The position numbers and the translations under genes are program-made. Under the pieces are notes generated by a model. The model saw only the letters and a program-made list of their open reading frames with translations, was not told the origin of the DNA and searched no databases. A DNA stretch of 64,000 nucleotides from an uncultured Ruminiclostridium sp. GTDB lineage: Bacteria > Bacillota > Clostridia > Oscillospirales > Ruminococcaceae. The stretch lies in the NCBI GenBank assembly GCA_934490165.1, contig CAKSTB010000015.1, positions 1 to 64,000 on the forward strand. Direction: 5' to 3'. Below, piece after piece: positions 9,201-17,490 of this stretch; the stretch's first letter is position 1, and each line of letters opens with the position of its first letter.

Positions 9201-12200
9201 ACATTACTTCGGTCATACGATTTGCCGTCGATACTCCATTCTCCCGTATACCTTGAGTAATGTACAATTATACTGCTTTTTGCGTATCCGGGAGTATTCA
9301 GAAATTCATAAATGAATTGTTGAACAATATCAACCGGCAGCCACGTTGAACCCAGTCTTACGGAAATTTCACTTGCCGTCAAGTCTTCAGGCTGCACTTT
9401 TTCAAGTGCTTCAACGTTAATGTTAAAGCGTGAATCGACTTTAGTCGAGTTTCGTGCTATTGCAAGTTTTTCTCTTACATTACCCGACAGATATTCATCG
9501 GCGGTGAAATACTTTGACTGATTGTCGTTGTTTTCTTCATAAAGAGGGTTTAAGAAGATTACGCCTTTCAAATCATTAAATAGCTCGTTTTCCTTTTTCC
9601 CGGTAAGACTTTGCATATATTCCATGTCAATACAAGCCTTTTCGCCGATTGATACTGCAAGAGCTTCACTTGCTGTATCAACCTGTGTAATTGGCTTATG
9701 TGGCATTATCGTTCGTTTGAAGAATATATCCGCTTTACGCTCGAGTTGCCCTTCATCACCGAGTATTTCCAAAGCAGATACAAGCGCAAAAGAGCTATCA
9801 TCGCTGAATGCCGACTTATTGGCTCTGCTGTTTATCAACCCGTATTTTGCGGTAAAATTGTCATATTTTGCGTTAAGCAACTCCTGTGCCGCTTTAATGT
9901 CTTCTTCCGGATAGTCATCTGCTTGTAATTCGATTAAATTGCGTGTGCAATCACGAATTATAATTAATCCTTTGATACGACTTTCTGCTGTAGCAGATAC
10001 TGTCACAGGTATCATTCGTGAGTTTTCACGGAAATACAGTTTATCATTTACAACAGAATAAGAAAAATTCTTTACAGAAGCATCTGCGGGAATTGACATA
10101 TCTTCCTCAAGTTCATCGGTTGCAACATCATTCTCGTAATCTGATATTTCGCCGTGAATATTGGCTATAGCATCAGATAGGAGATCGGCAAGGCTACTGT
10201 CTGTATACGGCTCGCAAGTTACTTGCTGACCGAAACGACCTGATACAGTCTTCATTTCACCGAGTACCATTTCAGGATTCTGAACAAAATATGAATTCAT
10301 ACGAATTCCGTTTTCATTCGTATCAAGGTGAACCCAGTCGGGTTCTATATCAATAAGGCGGTCTCGCTTTTGTAAAAACAGAATATCGGATACAACCTCT
10401 GTTCCGGCACTGCCTTTAAAAGTATCATTCGGAAGACGAATTGCACCTAAAAGTTCGGCACGTTGAGCAATATACTTTCTGACCGAGCTGTTTTCTTTGT
10501 CCATAGTACCCTTGCTTGTAATCAAAGCCATAACACCGCCCGGACGGAGCTTATCCAATGACTTTGCAAAGAAATAATCGTGAATCAGAAAATTGTGCTT
10601 ATCGTATTTCTTGTCAACAACCTTAAAATCGCCAAATGGCACGTTGCCAACAACGCCATCGAAAAAGCTGTCGGGTATATTGACATTCTCAAAACCCTGT
10701 GCAGCTATTGATGATTTCTGATAAAGTTGCTGTGCAAGTCCGGCTGATATAGCATCGAGCTCAACACCGTAAACCTTACTGTCCTGCATTGTTTTCGGCA
10801 GCATACCGATAAAGTTACCGATACCGCAGGAAGGTTCGAGCAGATTGCCGTTTTTAAAGTTCATATTTTCAAGAACCTTATATATGGCTCTTATAACTGT
10901 CGGCGGAGTGTAAAACGCAGTCAGAGTTGACTCTCTTGCCGATGTGTATTCACTATCGGTAAGCAATTCTTTAAGTTCATTGTAATGGGAGTTTGACTGC
11001 TCAAAGAATTGCGGTAATCCGCCCCAACCGACATATTGTGAAAGTATGACCTGTTCCGTTGGAGTAGCAAGTCTATGCTCGCTATTTAACTTTTTGAGCA
11101 GACGTATGGCGCTAATGTTGTTATAATAGCGTTCGAGCGGAGTGCCTGCACCCAACTCATTGGTATCAATATGGAAATTTGTACGGTAATCATTGTTGAT
11201 TTCCGGGTACAAAACACTGGTAACGTTGTTTTGCTTGCGGTTTTTCTTATGCTCACGAGCTGTCTTTAACTGTTTGCTATCAGTTGATTCATTATTGACC
11301 TGTGTATTTGTTCCCTCACGGTTACCGATGAATTCAAAATCATATCTTGAAACCAACGTTTCTTGCCATTTGCTGTCCGGTGAATTTGATATATATTTCT
11401 TGCCACCGCTTTCATTTATGAGAGAAATAGAATATGAAGATACGGATTTTACTGCCCATATTTCGCCATCTACTTTGATAAGGTCACCTTCATCCAAATC
11501 ATCAGCATGATATCCGTTTTTATCATAAGTGACTTTTTCGTTTTTAGCTAAAGCTATTAGCTGTAACATATTCTCTTCATTTCTGCCGATGAAGTCAGGC
11601 TTTGGATCCGAATACTCACTTAATACGGTTCTGTATTCTTCTGTGCCAACATCTATAAGTTCTGTGTATGCGTTTTCATCGAGATATTCATAAAATGAGT
11701 CCGTATCGGACGCAACATCTTTTGCTTTTGAAATGAGCTCATAGGGAATATGAGCGAATACAAATTGTCCGCCGGATATGGCATCAGGATTATAATATAC
11801 AGCACCTACTTCCTTGCGTTCTGCGTCATTGAAGTAATAATCATCGTCATTTATTGGAGTTGTATTCGTTTCAGAAATAACAGACGTATTGCTTTCTTCT
11901 TCTGAAAGTATAACCTTTAAATGCTCGTTAAGCGCATTTTCTTTTATCTTTTGCTCAAAATCCGCTATATCATATTGTTTGTTGAAAAGGGGAGCGTTAG
12001 CGTCGCTGAGCATTACCTGCTGATCGTCTTTTGCCGTAATTCTGTATTCGGACGCTCCGATGAAAACGGTATCGCCGACTTTGTAAATATACTTCTCATT
12101 ATCCTTGTTTTCAGAAGTGCTAAGACCCTGCTCGGTGTCTTGTCTTTCCTCACGCTCGTTGAGCCATTGCGCATAATGTTCTTTTTCTTTTGCATTCAGA

Positions 12201-13756
12201 TACCTGTCATTGTTAATCAACAGCTGTATGCGCTTTGCAACCTCTAACCAGTTCAAATTGATTCTCGTTGCGTTATCAGCAAATCCCTTGCTGATACAAA
12301 TACCTTTTGCATTGTGGTCATAGTAATATCCGGATACGCCGCCTGCGTGTGTTCCGCCGCCAATGCCATACTCGTTTTTCAGAAAATCCGCATTTTCTTT
12401 TTGTGATAAGCTTTTCCGGAACTGTTCATAGATACGGTATTTCCCGTCCCAAAAGCCACTTCCGTTGGCAAGATGGTCATTTATAATTTCATTTGGAATA
12501 GAAAAAGCAGAGGCTTTGGAAACCTCTGCTTTAAATTCTTCAATAAACGCTGTTTGTTCTTCTATTGACGGCAACGGTTTATTATTGCTTAAACGCTCAT
12601 TATTATCTGCTGAGTAACTATCTCTCGCACTTCGTTGCGCAGATTGTTCGTCAGCTGAACCCATTTCATCATGTCTTTCGCTTTCAGCTCTTCCGTCACC
12701 TCCCGCTTCGCTGACATTTCTTTCATCAGTTCGTCCTCCAGCTTCAACGCTCTCTGTTCCTCGTCTGCGAGATACTGCGTCAACTGACCTTTTGTCATCA
12801 GATTGTAGTACATTACTTTGTGACGCTGCTTCAGATATTCTTTCTTCATTTCCGCCCATATGCCGAGAGTAACTTCCGGCTGTGTCGGTAATGTCAGATC
12901 CGGAATCTGATAATCGCCCTGCATTGTGTAAGTGATTTCTTTCATTGTAAGAACTCCTTTCGTTATCGGAAATTGTATTGTTTACAGGCTGAATCGCCTG
13001 TTGCTTTTCTTTTTTTGTTGAACGGATGGTTTTAGAAATTATGCCGAGTCCCATTCTTGCTATATCTCCGGTAGCATATCCTATTGAATTCAGCAATTCC
13101 GGCGTACTGAAATACTCTATACCATTGAAATCGTCATCGGTTAACAGGTTATCCATTCCAAGCCGTTCATATATCATATATACAACGCTGTTAGTTACTA
13201 TTCTCTTGTATATTTCTTCTGCATCCTCAGGCTTCATATAGTCAATTTCACTGCCGGTTCCGCTTTTGACAAAACCATAGATATAATCGTCTATATTGTC
13301 ATCAACTGCATTTACTACACATTCTTTGATTACAATCCTAAGATCGTCTGAATCGATTGATGTGCCGAAAGCATTCTTAAGAGCTTCTGCAACATCGCTT
13401 TGATATTCTTCTGACATTTTCCATACAGGAACTTCTCTTGATTGTTCTGTTCCGTGTGTATCTGCGATGTCAAAGTAGTATTTAAGTCTTTGATTTTTTT
13501 CTGAAGGATCCTCAAATACCGCTATACCTTTTGCACCTCTGTTGACCCATCTGCCGAATGCTGTGTTCCATCGTTCGATTTCCAGCACTGCCGTAGCGTC
13601 AGGACGCTGAGCAAACAGTAACAATTGTTCGTCAAAACGCAATTTGTAGTTTCGACAAGCTGTTTTTAAAAACAATCGCCATGTCTGAGGAGCTCGAGTT
13701 ACTTCGATACTGATTTGTTCATACAAATCAGATATCAATTCGTACTTTTTAGCCAT
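6275..13756 (-). CDS. Giant DNA methyltransferase / SNF2-type helicase of the mobile element
   Basis: A protein of 2493 residues, the large methylase-helicase typical of Firmicute conjugative and mobilisable elements. I start it at ATG 13756 because GGAGGT lies seven bases before it; an in-frame ATG 57 bases upstream has no such site. Residues 1-140 resemble the N-terminal part of ArdC/LtrC-like proteins (TWRLFLKTACRNYKLRFDEQ). Residues 270-390 are low complexity and overlap a nested gene. Near residue 970 the SAM-binding motif LEPSCGIGNF appears and near 1040 GNVPFGD (a variant of the NPPF motif). The helicase follows with GAGKT near 1650, DESHYYKN near 1812 and QRAGRIIRQGN near 2143. The C-terminal 50 residues repeat a module seen in neighbouring proteins. 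It probably protects and unwinds transferring DNA. Confidence 0.9.
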   Translation of the reverse strand: MAKKYELISDLYEQISIEVTRAPQTWRLFLKTACRNYKLRFDEQLLLFAQRPDATAVLEIERWNTAFGRWVNRGAKGIAVFEDPSEKNQRLKYYFDIADTHGTEQSREVPVWKMSEEYQSDVAEALKNAFGTSIDSDDLRIVIKECVVNAVDDNIDDYIYGFVKSGTGSEIDYMKPEDAEEIYKRIVTNSVVYMIYERLGMDNLLTDDDFNGIEYFSTPELLNSIGYATGDIARMGLGIISKTIRSTKKEKQQAIQPVNNTISDNERSSYNERNHLHNAGRLSDSGSDITDTAGSYSRHMGGNEERISEAASQSNVLQSDDKRSVDAVSRRRGTESVEAGGRTDERNVSEAGGDGRAESERHDEMGSADEQSAQRSARDSYSADNNERLSNNKPLPSIEEQTAFIEEFKAEVSKASAFSIPNEIINDHLANGSGFWDGKYRIYEQFRKSLSQKENADFLKNEYGIGGGTHAGGVSGYYYDHNAKGICISKGFADNATRINLNWLEVAKRIQLLINNDRYLNAKEKEHYAQWLNEREERQDTEQGLSTSENKDNEKYIYKVGDTVFIGASEYRITAKDDQQVMLSDANAPLFNKQYDIADFEQKIKENALNEHLKVILSEEESNTSVISETNTTPINDDDYYFNDAERKEVGAVYYNPDAISGGQFVFAHIPYELISKAKDVASDTDSFYEYLDENAYTELIDVGTEEYRTVLSEYSDPKPDFIGRNEENMLQLIALAKNEKVTYDKNGYHADDLDEGDLIKVDGEIWAVKSVSSYSISLINESGGKKYISNSPDSKWQETLVSRYDFEFIGNREGTNTQVNNESTDSKQLKTAREHKKNRKQNNVTSVLYPEINNDYRTNFHIDTNELGAGTPLERYYNNISAIRLLKKLNSEHRLATPTEQVILSQYVGWGGLPQFFEQSNSHYNELKELLTDSEYTSARESTLTAFYTPPTVIRAIYKVLENMNFKNGNLLEPSCGIGNFIGMLPKTMQDSKVYGVELDAISAGLAQQLYQKSSIAAQGFENVNIPDSFFDGVVGNVPFGDFKVVDKKYDKHNFLIHDYFFAKSLDKLRPGGVMALITSKGTMDKENSSVRKYIAQRAELLGAIRLPNDTFKGSAGTEVVSDILFLQKRDRLIDIEPDWVHLDTNENGIRMNSYFVQNPEMVLGEMKTVSGRFGQQVTCEPYTDSSLADLLSDAIANIHGEISDYENDVATDELEEDMSIPADASVKNFSYSVVNDKLYFRENSRMIPVTVSATAESRIKGLIIIRDCTRNLIELQADDYPEEDIKAAQELLNAKYDNFTAKYGLINSRANKSAFSDDSSFALVSALEILGDEGQLERKADIFFKRTIMPHKPITQVDTASEALAVSIGEKACIDMEYMQSLTGKKENELFNDLKGVIFLNPLYEENNDNQSKYFTADEYLSGNVREKLAIARNSTKVDSRFNINVEALEKVQPEDLTASEISVRLGSTWLPVDIVQQFIYEFLNTPGYAKSSIIVHYSRYTGEWSIDGKSYDRSNVKAYNTYGSARINAYRIIEETLNLKDVRIFDYVEDIDGNRKAILNKKETAIAQSKQELIKQGFQDWVWADPERRERLCKLYNEKFNSIRPREYDGSHIVFSGMNPEITLREHQRNAVAHILYGGNTLLAHAVGAGKTFEMVAAAQESKRLGLCNKSLFVVPNHLTEQWASEYLQLYPSANILVATKKDFETKNRKRFCGRIATGDYDAVIIGHSQFEKIPMSIERQRASLEQQENEITEGLAELKRNRGENFSIKQLERAKKSIRQKIEKLNDQSRKDDVVTFEELGVDRIFIDESHYYKNLFLYTKMRNVGGIAQTEAQKSSDLFMKCRYLDEITGGRGTVFATGTPISNSMVELYTIQRYLQYDTLLKNDLQHFDSWASTFGETVTAIELTPEGTGYRAKTRFAKFFNLPELMSMFKEVADIRTADMLELPVPKANFHNIAAKPSEIQKEMVAQLAERAENVRKGNVDASVDNMLKITNDGRKLALDQRMLNDMLPDFEGSKINACVDNVYRIWNENSDKKSAQLIFCDLSTPKNDGTFSVYNDIRKKLIERGIPESEVKFIHEADTDVKKKELFQKVRKGEVRVLLGSTQKMGAGTNVQDRLIALHDVDCPWRPSDLEQRAGRIIRQGNSNPEVEIYRYVTEQTFDAYLYQLVEGKQKFASQIMTSKSPVRSADDIDETALSYAEIKMLATGNPYIKEKMDLDIQIQKLKLLKANYLSEKYNLEDKIIKFYPQKIASLTNTIKALEQDLSTAKAHPKPIDDSFVSIEINGKYISEKADAGKAILDACKQLNNSNPIKIGKYRGFDMELQFSSDILRSDILHCYEITLKGATTQKVPLGNDPNGNITRIDNAIGRIAEHIENAKAELKNIQTQYATAQVEVQKPFAQEEELKAKTKRQIEVEKLISSGENGSDQKGISDYYYFSATDEQINALNNAAIPFEKQTKADGSMVIRVATDDKLKAEAIINSKNLIL
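12589..12945 (-). CDS. tnpV: TnpV-like protein nested in another frame of the helicase gene
   Basis: A 118-residue frame on the same strand as the helicase but shifted by one base and lying wholly inside it. It begins MKEITYTMQGDYQIPDLTLP and continues with MMKWVQLTNNLRNEVREIV, closely matching the TnpV family first named in Tn4451-type transposons and common in Clostridia. It has its own ribosome-binding site, AAAGGAG, eight bases before the ATG. The helicase frame across this stretch encodes a Ser/Gly/Arg/Asp-rich, disordered-looking linker, which would tolerate dual coding. The presence of a conserved protein and its own ribosome-binding site argue for real expression. TnpV has been compared with excisionases, but its function is not settled. 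Confidence 0.75.
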   Translation of the reverse strand: MKEITYTMQGDYQIPDLTLPTQPEVTLGIWAEMKKEYLKQRHKVMYYNLMTKGQLTQYLADEEQRALKLEDELMKEMSAKREVTEELKAKDMMKWVQLTNNLRNEVREIVTQQIIMSV

Positions 13757-13823
13757 TTCTATACCTCCGTTTTTCTGCGGCTCACTTTTCTGCTTTGTGC
13801 AAGCCGTCATCATTTATATAAAA

Positions 13824-13850
13824 AAGCCGGAGAGTAGATTTCACCGACTT
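13824..13850 (-). terminator. Imperfect terminator between mobA and the helicase gene
   Basis: On the minus strand AAGTCGG pairs with CCGGCTT (one mismatch) and is followed by TTTTTTATAT. It lies between the mobA stop and the helicase start. Confidence 0.45.
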
Positions 13851-13934
13851 TATTATAACACGTTTAGTTGCGTTTGTCTACTATTATTTTGATAAATATT
13901 AAACAAAGCAAAACTGAATTATTTGTTGTTTCTG

Positions 13935-15698
13935 CTAATTCTTCTTTCTGACCTGTTTGAGCAATTGATCAATTTTCATTTCATTTTCTCTAAGGAAAAC
14001 TATATTGTACTTATCGCCTTTTTTGAAATAAGCAAACTGGATACCGGATTGCTTTATGTTGTCAAGCAAATCGGAAGTAACGATTCTATATTTAGGTTTC
14101 TCGCCGTTTATTGCAGCTAAACGTTTAATTTCATTATTGATTCTGCTATTTCTTTCATATTCTGATTCCTGTTTGCTATCATCCGACGGGTAGAGGATTT
14201 TATTGATGCGCTCCTTGGTGTCCGGCATAAACGCAACGTTATACTTTCCATCATCCTTTGGGAAAGCCGCAAGCTCGATTTCATTCAGCTTTAACAGCTC
14301 TAACTGTATTTTAGTCACAATCATATAACTTAGTTTTGTGTTCGAAGATGCTGCATAATCTTTCAATCGTTTGTATTTTTGTGAGTTAATCAATTTATCC
14401 GATTGCTGTGCAATTTTTTTGCTGTCATAACCGAGAGCCTGACAGATTATTTCTTTGTTATATTCCTTGACTGTAATAACTGCTGTGTTAGTTTCCAAGT
14501 TTACATTGGCACTGTAGAATATCGGTAGAACAATAATTTTTCCAAGCTGATCTGACGGAATTTTAACAGCAAAATTGTTGCCCTGGGATGATATCAGATC
14601 TCCGTATCTAATGTTCTCGCACCGATATTTTGTTCTGATTATATTCGTATTAGCTGTAGTCCTATTGGATAACCGGTAGTTTGTATGTTCTCTGTAGGTC
14701 TTTCGTGGACTGACAAAAAATACACACAACAGTGTAAGCAACAAGGATTTCCGTGTACCTTTCGGAAAACGGCTCGGTTGATAATTTGTTCCATACTGTT
14801 TTTTTAAACACCTGTAATTATTTGCGTATCGGTTTTTTTGAGAAAATGACCAGGATTCAAACCTTTGCCATTCGTTAATATTTTTTCTTGCGCAGGTTTT
14901 CTTCGATTGCAAATTTACATTGTTTGTATTTGTATCAGCAAGATTTGTTGAATATCCCATTGCCTTTTCAAGCTCGGCTTTAGTATATTGGTTGCCGAAC
15001 TGTTTAGCCAAAGTATCAACACGAATTGCTTTCTTTTCGCCGATTTTGCGAATTGTTATATGTTTTTCATATCGGATTTCATAATTTCTGCTTTGGAAAT
15101 AAGATATGAATTCGCTTTTACTTCTGCATTTTTCTTTTGCGTCATCAAGATCGCTCAGCAACTGAATTTTCCACGACTTTTGTTTTAATGCTAACTGCAT
15201 TGTTGTTTGGTCGATCGGTTTGAATTCAGATTGAGTGCTTATAACAGACACTCCATATTTGCAACACAATTTATCACTTATAGCTCTGTTATTGTTCATT
15301 GTTTCTTTGTTATCATAAAACTTTTTTCCTGTGATCATATTGCACGAATTGACGATTATGTGATTGTGTAAATGATCTTTGTCAACGTGAGTGCTGACAA
15401 CTACCTGATAATTAGGAAAACACAATTTAGCATATTCTACGCCGAAACGATGAACTATTTCCGGAGTAACATTATCGTTCGGTGCAAAAGACTGAACGAA
15501 ATGATGTGCAATAATTCCTTTATTCTGATCAAAAGCTAAACGCATTAGTTTGAATTGATCAAGAGTGTTCGAGTTGCTACCTGAACAATTTATTCTCGAA
15601 ACTTCGGATATTTTTGCAGGATTAGTTATGTAAGCAAGAGCTTCAGTCAAACCTGCTTCAGTTTTGATTTTGTTTTTTGCTGATTTATTAACCGCCAT
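13935..15698 (-). CDS. mobA: MobA/VirD2-type relaxase
   Basis: About 587 residues from the chosen ATG at 15698. The relaxase domain (about residues 1-200) contains IAHHFVQSF and the metal-binding triad motif HVDKDHLHNHIIVN, as in MOBP relaxases that nick oriT and stay attached to the transferred strand. The middle is basic. The C-terminal third repeats a small module (YMIVTKIQLELLKLNEIEL, YRIVTSDLLDNIKQSGIQF), also seen at the ends of the helicase and HAD proteins. The frame is open 12 codons further upstream, but MAVNKSAKN resembles the normal relaxase start and overlaps the mobC stop by 11 bases, suggesting coupled translation. A GAAAAGAG sequence serves as a weak ribosome-binding site. Confidence 0.9.
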   Translation of the reverse strand: MAVNKSAKNKIKTEAGLTEALAYITNPAKISEVSRINCSGSNSNTLDQFKLMRLAFDQNKGIIAHHFVQSFAPNDNVTPEIVHRFGVEYAKLCFPNYQVVVSTHVDKDHLHNHIIVNSCNMITGKKFYDNKETMNNNRAISDKLCCKYGVSVISTQSEFKPIDQTTMQLALKQKSWKIQLLSDLDDAKEKCRSKSEFISYFQSRNYEIRYEKHITIRKIGEKKAIRVDTLAKQFGNQYTKAELEKAMGYSTNLADTNTNNVNLQSKKTCARKNINEWQRFESWSFSQKNRYANNYRCLKKQYGTNYQPSRFPKGTRKSLLLTLLCVFFVSPRKTYREHTNYRLSNRTTANTNIIRTKYRCENIRYGDLISSQGNNFAVKIPSDQLGKIIVLPIFYSANVNLETNTAVITVKEYNKEIICQALGYDSKKIAQQSDKLINSQKYKRLKDYAASSNTKLSYMIVTKIQLELLKLNEIELAAFPKDDGKYNVAFMPDTKERINKILYPSDDSKQESEYERNSRINNEIKRLAAINGEKPKYRIVTSDLLDNIKQSGIQFAYFKKGDKYNIVFLRENEMKIDQLLKQVRKKN

Positions 15699-16059
15699 CG
15701 GTATTGTCACTCTTTTCGTTTTCGCTTTCAGCATTTGTGACAGCGACCAGCAAGCTTTTCAGTAATTTCATTATTTCATTTTGATAATCTGTAATTCGCT
15801 TTAAGTAGTAATTCGGTAATTCACTTTCATTTTTTCGGTTTGTGTTTGCTACCACGGCAATCTGATTTATGTTGTTTCCGATTTTTAATAGCTGGCGTGT
15901 TACCTCGTCTGCGCCATCGACAACAATGATTGTTTTATTTTCTGATAGTGACAGAATGTATTGGCTGACACTCTGTCTTGCCTGAGCCGCCTTTTCTATG
16001 ATACTTTGCTTTTCTTCATCGGTTACTCTCAGGTGTATCCGTGCATTTTTATACGGCAT
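15688..16059 (-). CDS. mobC: MobC-like mobilisation protein
   Basis: A 123-residue protein. Residues 1-45 form a ribbon-helix-helix (ARIHLRVTDEEKQSIIEKAA, then QSVSQYIL), and residues 55-75 carry the MobC signature RQLLKIGNNINQIAVVAN. MobC proteins bind oriT and help the relaxase open the DNA strands. GAGAGGAG lies seven bases before the ATG. The gene sits between the probable oriT and mobA, with its end overlapping the mobA start, which is the usual order oriT-mobC-mobA. Confidence 0.88.
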   Translation of the reverse strand: MPYKNARIHLRVTDEEKQSIIEKAAQARQSVSQYILSLSENKTIIVVDGADEVTRQLLKIGNNINQIAVVANTNRKNESELPNYYLKRITDYQNEIMKLLKSLLVAVTNAESENEKSDNTDGG

Positions 16060-16075
16060 TTTCTACTCCTCTCGA

Positions 16076-16200
16076 AACTTCTGCGTAGCAAGAAGCACTA
16101 TGCGATTTACGCAGTAAATCACAAAGTGGCAAGCACAGAACACGTGCACCCGATTGGTGCACTCGTTCGCTTGTTAGGGTGAACCCCCTAATACCCCGAA
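16076..16200. other. Probable origin of transfer (oriT)
   Basis: A GC-richer non-coding stretch directly upstream of mobC, full of short inverted repeats: GATTTAC/GTAAATC (16104-16120), GTGCACC/GGTGCAC with a 5-base centre (16144-16162), and TTAGGG against CCCCTAA (16174-16190). The run GAACCCCCTAATACCCC resembles nick-region sequences of MOBP elements. Position and structure support oriT; the nick site itself cannot be seen. Confidence 0.55.
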
Positions 16201-16223
16201 AAACAAATTTGTGATTTTGTTTT

Positions 16224-16562
16224 TTAAAAATCGCTACGCTCACTGAGTGCATTTTGTGAATCATTATCGTTAAAGTTTTTTTCTTCGGGCTGTGAATTTT
16301 TTTCATTCTGACTGTCAGAATTTTTTGTTTCAGAATTGCTCAGCATTGCAAGAATTTCTTTTCGTTTTTCATCAGAAATATCTCCGTCTTTCATAATCGC
16401 CGCAAGCAAATCGTTGGCAAATTGATTGTTCTTTTCGGCTTTGAGTTTCTTTATTTCCTTGCGTAACTTTCTGATTTTTTCTTTAGCTGCTGATATTGTT
16501 TTTTCTTCCTGTGTTATAGCATTTTCGCATTTGCTTATCAGTGTATTAACATCTCTTGCCAT
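16224..16562 (-). CDS. Small coiled-coil protein between parB and oriT
   Basis: A 112-residue protein behind AAAAGGAG. Residues 15-45 form a basic coiled coil (EKTISAAKEKIRKLRKEIKK), residues 46-80 are helical (QFANDLLAAIMKDGDISDEK), and the tail is acidic and Asn/Ser-rich. Its start overlaps the parB stop by 17 bases, so the two are translated together. Similar small proteins often accompany mobilisation genes in Firmicute elements, but I cannot name a function. Confidence 0.7.
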   Translation of the reverse strand: MARDVNTLISKCENAITQEEKTISAAKEKIRKLRKEIKKLKAEKNNQFANDLLAAIMKDGDISDEKRKEILAMLSNSETKNSDSQNEKNSQPEEKNFNDNDSQNALSERSDF

Positions 16563-17472
16563 TCGTTTTTTCTCCTTTTATTTTGGATATTATATTTTCG
16601 ATGATCTGCTTGTCACTGTCAGAAGAAACAGAAAGCAGATATGAAAATCCAAGTCTGTCGAGGTTCTTTTTCATAAACATTATTTCATCAATTGTCAGAT
16701 AAATCTCGGCAGCTTCACCAGATGTGCTGTCGTTATTCAGCTCATCATATTTAGACTTTTTTGCTTTAGCTTTGTTGTTTATGTTACGGATGTCAGCTGT
16801 TTTAATTTTTTCTATCGGCGATGATATGATATCCTGCTGTTTCGTGGCATTGTGTTTTGCAATTTCATTTGCGGTCGAAATAGAAAGCTCACCATTTTCA
16901 ACCGCCACTTTAACAGAATCAATTGCATTGTTTTTTATGTTCTCGATTTTTCCGATCTGTGCAGATGAAACGTGCATTGCCTTTGCGATTTTTTCACGAA
17001 GTCTGCCTTTTATTTCAACGCCGTCAGCTTCAAGCTGTGTAAATATTTTTTTAAGTTCTTCGTGTTCTTTAAAAATATCTGCGTCGCTGTATTTCCGCTG
17101 TGTGTGATTCAGCATTATCAGATCAAGATTCATTTCAACCTCCGACTTTTTTGCCGTAATCACATAACAAGGAACAGTTCCGCTGTTCCATTTTCCTTTT
17201 TCACTTAAAAGTTTTATCGCAGATAATCTTCTGTGTCCACTGATAAGTTTATATGTTCCGTAAGATGTTTTCGTAACGGCAAGACTATGAATAAGCCCCT
17301 GCCGTTCTATATCTTCCGCAAGTTCTTCAATGCCTGGCAGAGAGTAAAAATTTTCTGAATTTGTTTCAATGTCCGTCACTTTTATCATCTTTATATTATC
17401 AATGTAGCTGTCTGATGCCGCACCTTTTATATCTGTTGTTATGGCTTCGTCAAAATTAAATCTTTTTGCCAT
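16546..17472 (-). CDS. parB: ParB-family partition protein
   Basis: A 308-residue ParB-like protein. The N-terminal nuclease-like/CTP-binding fold shows LPGIEELAEDIERQGLIHSL and KLISGHRRLSAIKLL, including the diagnostic GHRR box (about residues 78-88). A helix-turn-helix follows (REKIAKAMHVSSAQIGKIENI, about 160-185), and the C-terminus is charged and probably dimerises. It should bind a parS-like site and work with the ParA encoded 18 bases upstream. AAGGAGG precedes the ATG. Partition genes suggest that the element passes through a replicating circular stage. Confidence 0.92.
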   Translation of the reverse strand: MAKRFNFDEAITTDIKGAASDSYIDNIKMIKVTDIETNSENFYSLPGIEELAEDIERQGLIHSLAVTKTSYGTYKLISGHRRLSAIKLLSEKGKWNSGTVPCYVITAKKSEVEMNLDLIMLNHTQRKYSDADIFKEHEELKKIFTQLEADGVEIKGRLREKIAKAMHVSSAQIGKIENIKNNAIDSVKVAVENGELSISTANEIAKHNATKQQDIISSPIEKIKTADIRNINNKAKAKKSKYDELNNDSTSGEAAEIYLTIDEIMFMKKNLDRLGFSYLLSVSSDSDKQIIENIISKIKGEKTNGKRC

Positions 17473-17490
17473 TTTTACATCCTCCTTAAC

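Noticed and set aside
13757..13813. Upstream extension of the helicase frame by 19 codons
   Set aside because: A strong GGAGGT sits correctly only for ATG 13756; the upstream ATG has no such site.
16049..16306. 85-residue open frame covering the probable oriT
   Set aside because: It overlaps mobC and the coiled-coil gene in another frame. The conserved look of its product most likely reflects conserved oriT DNA.
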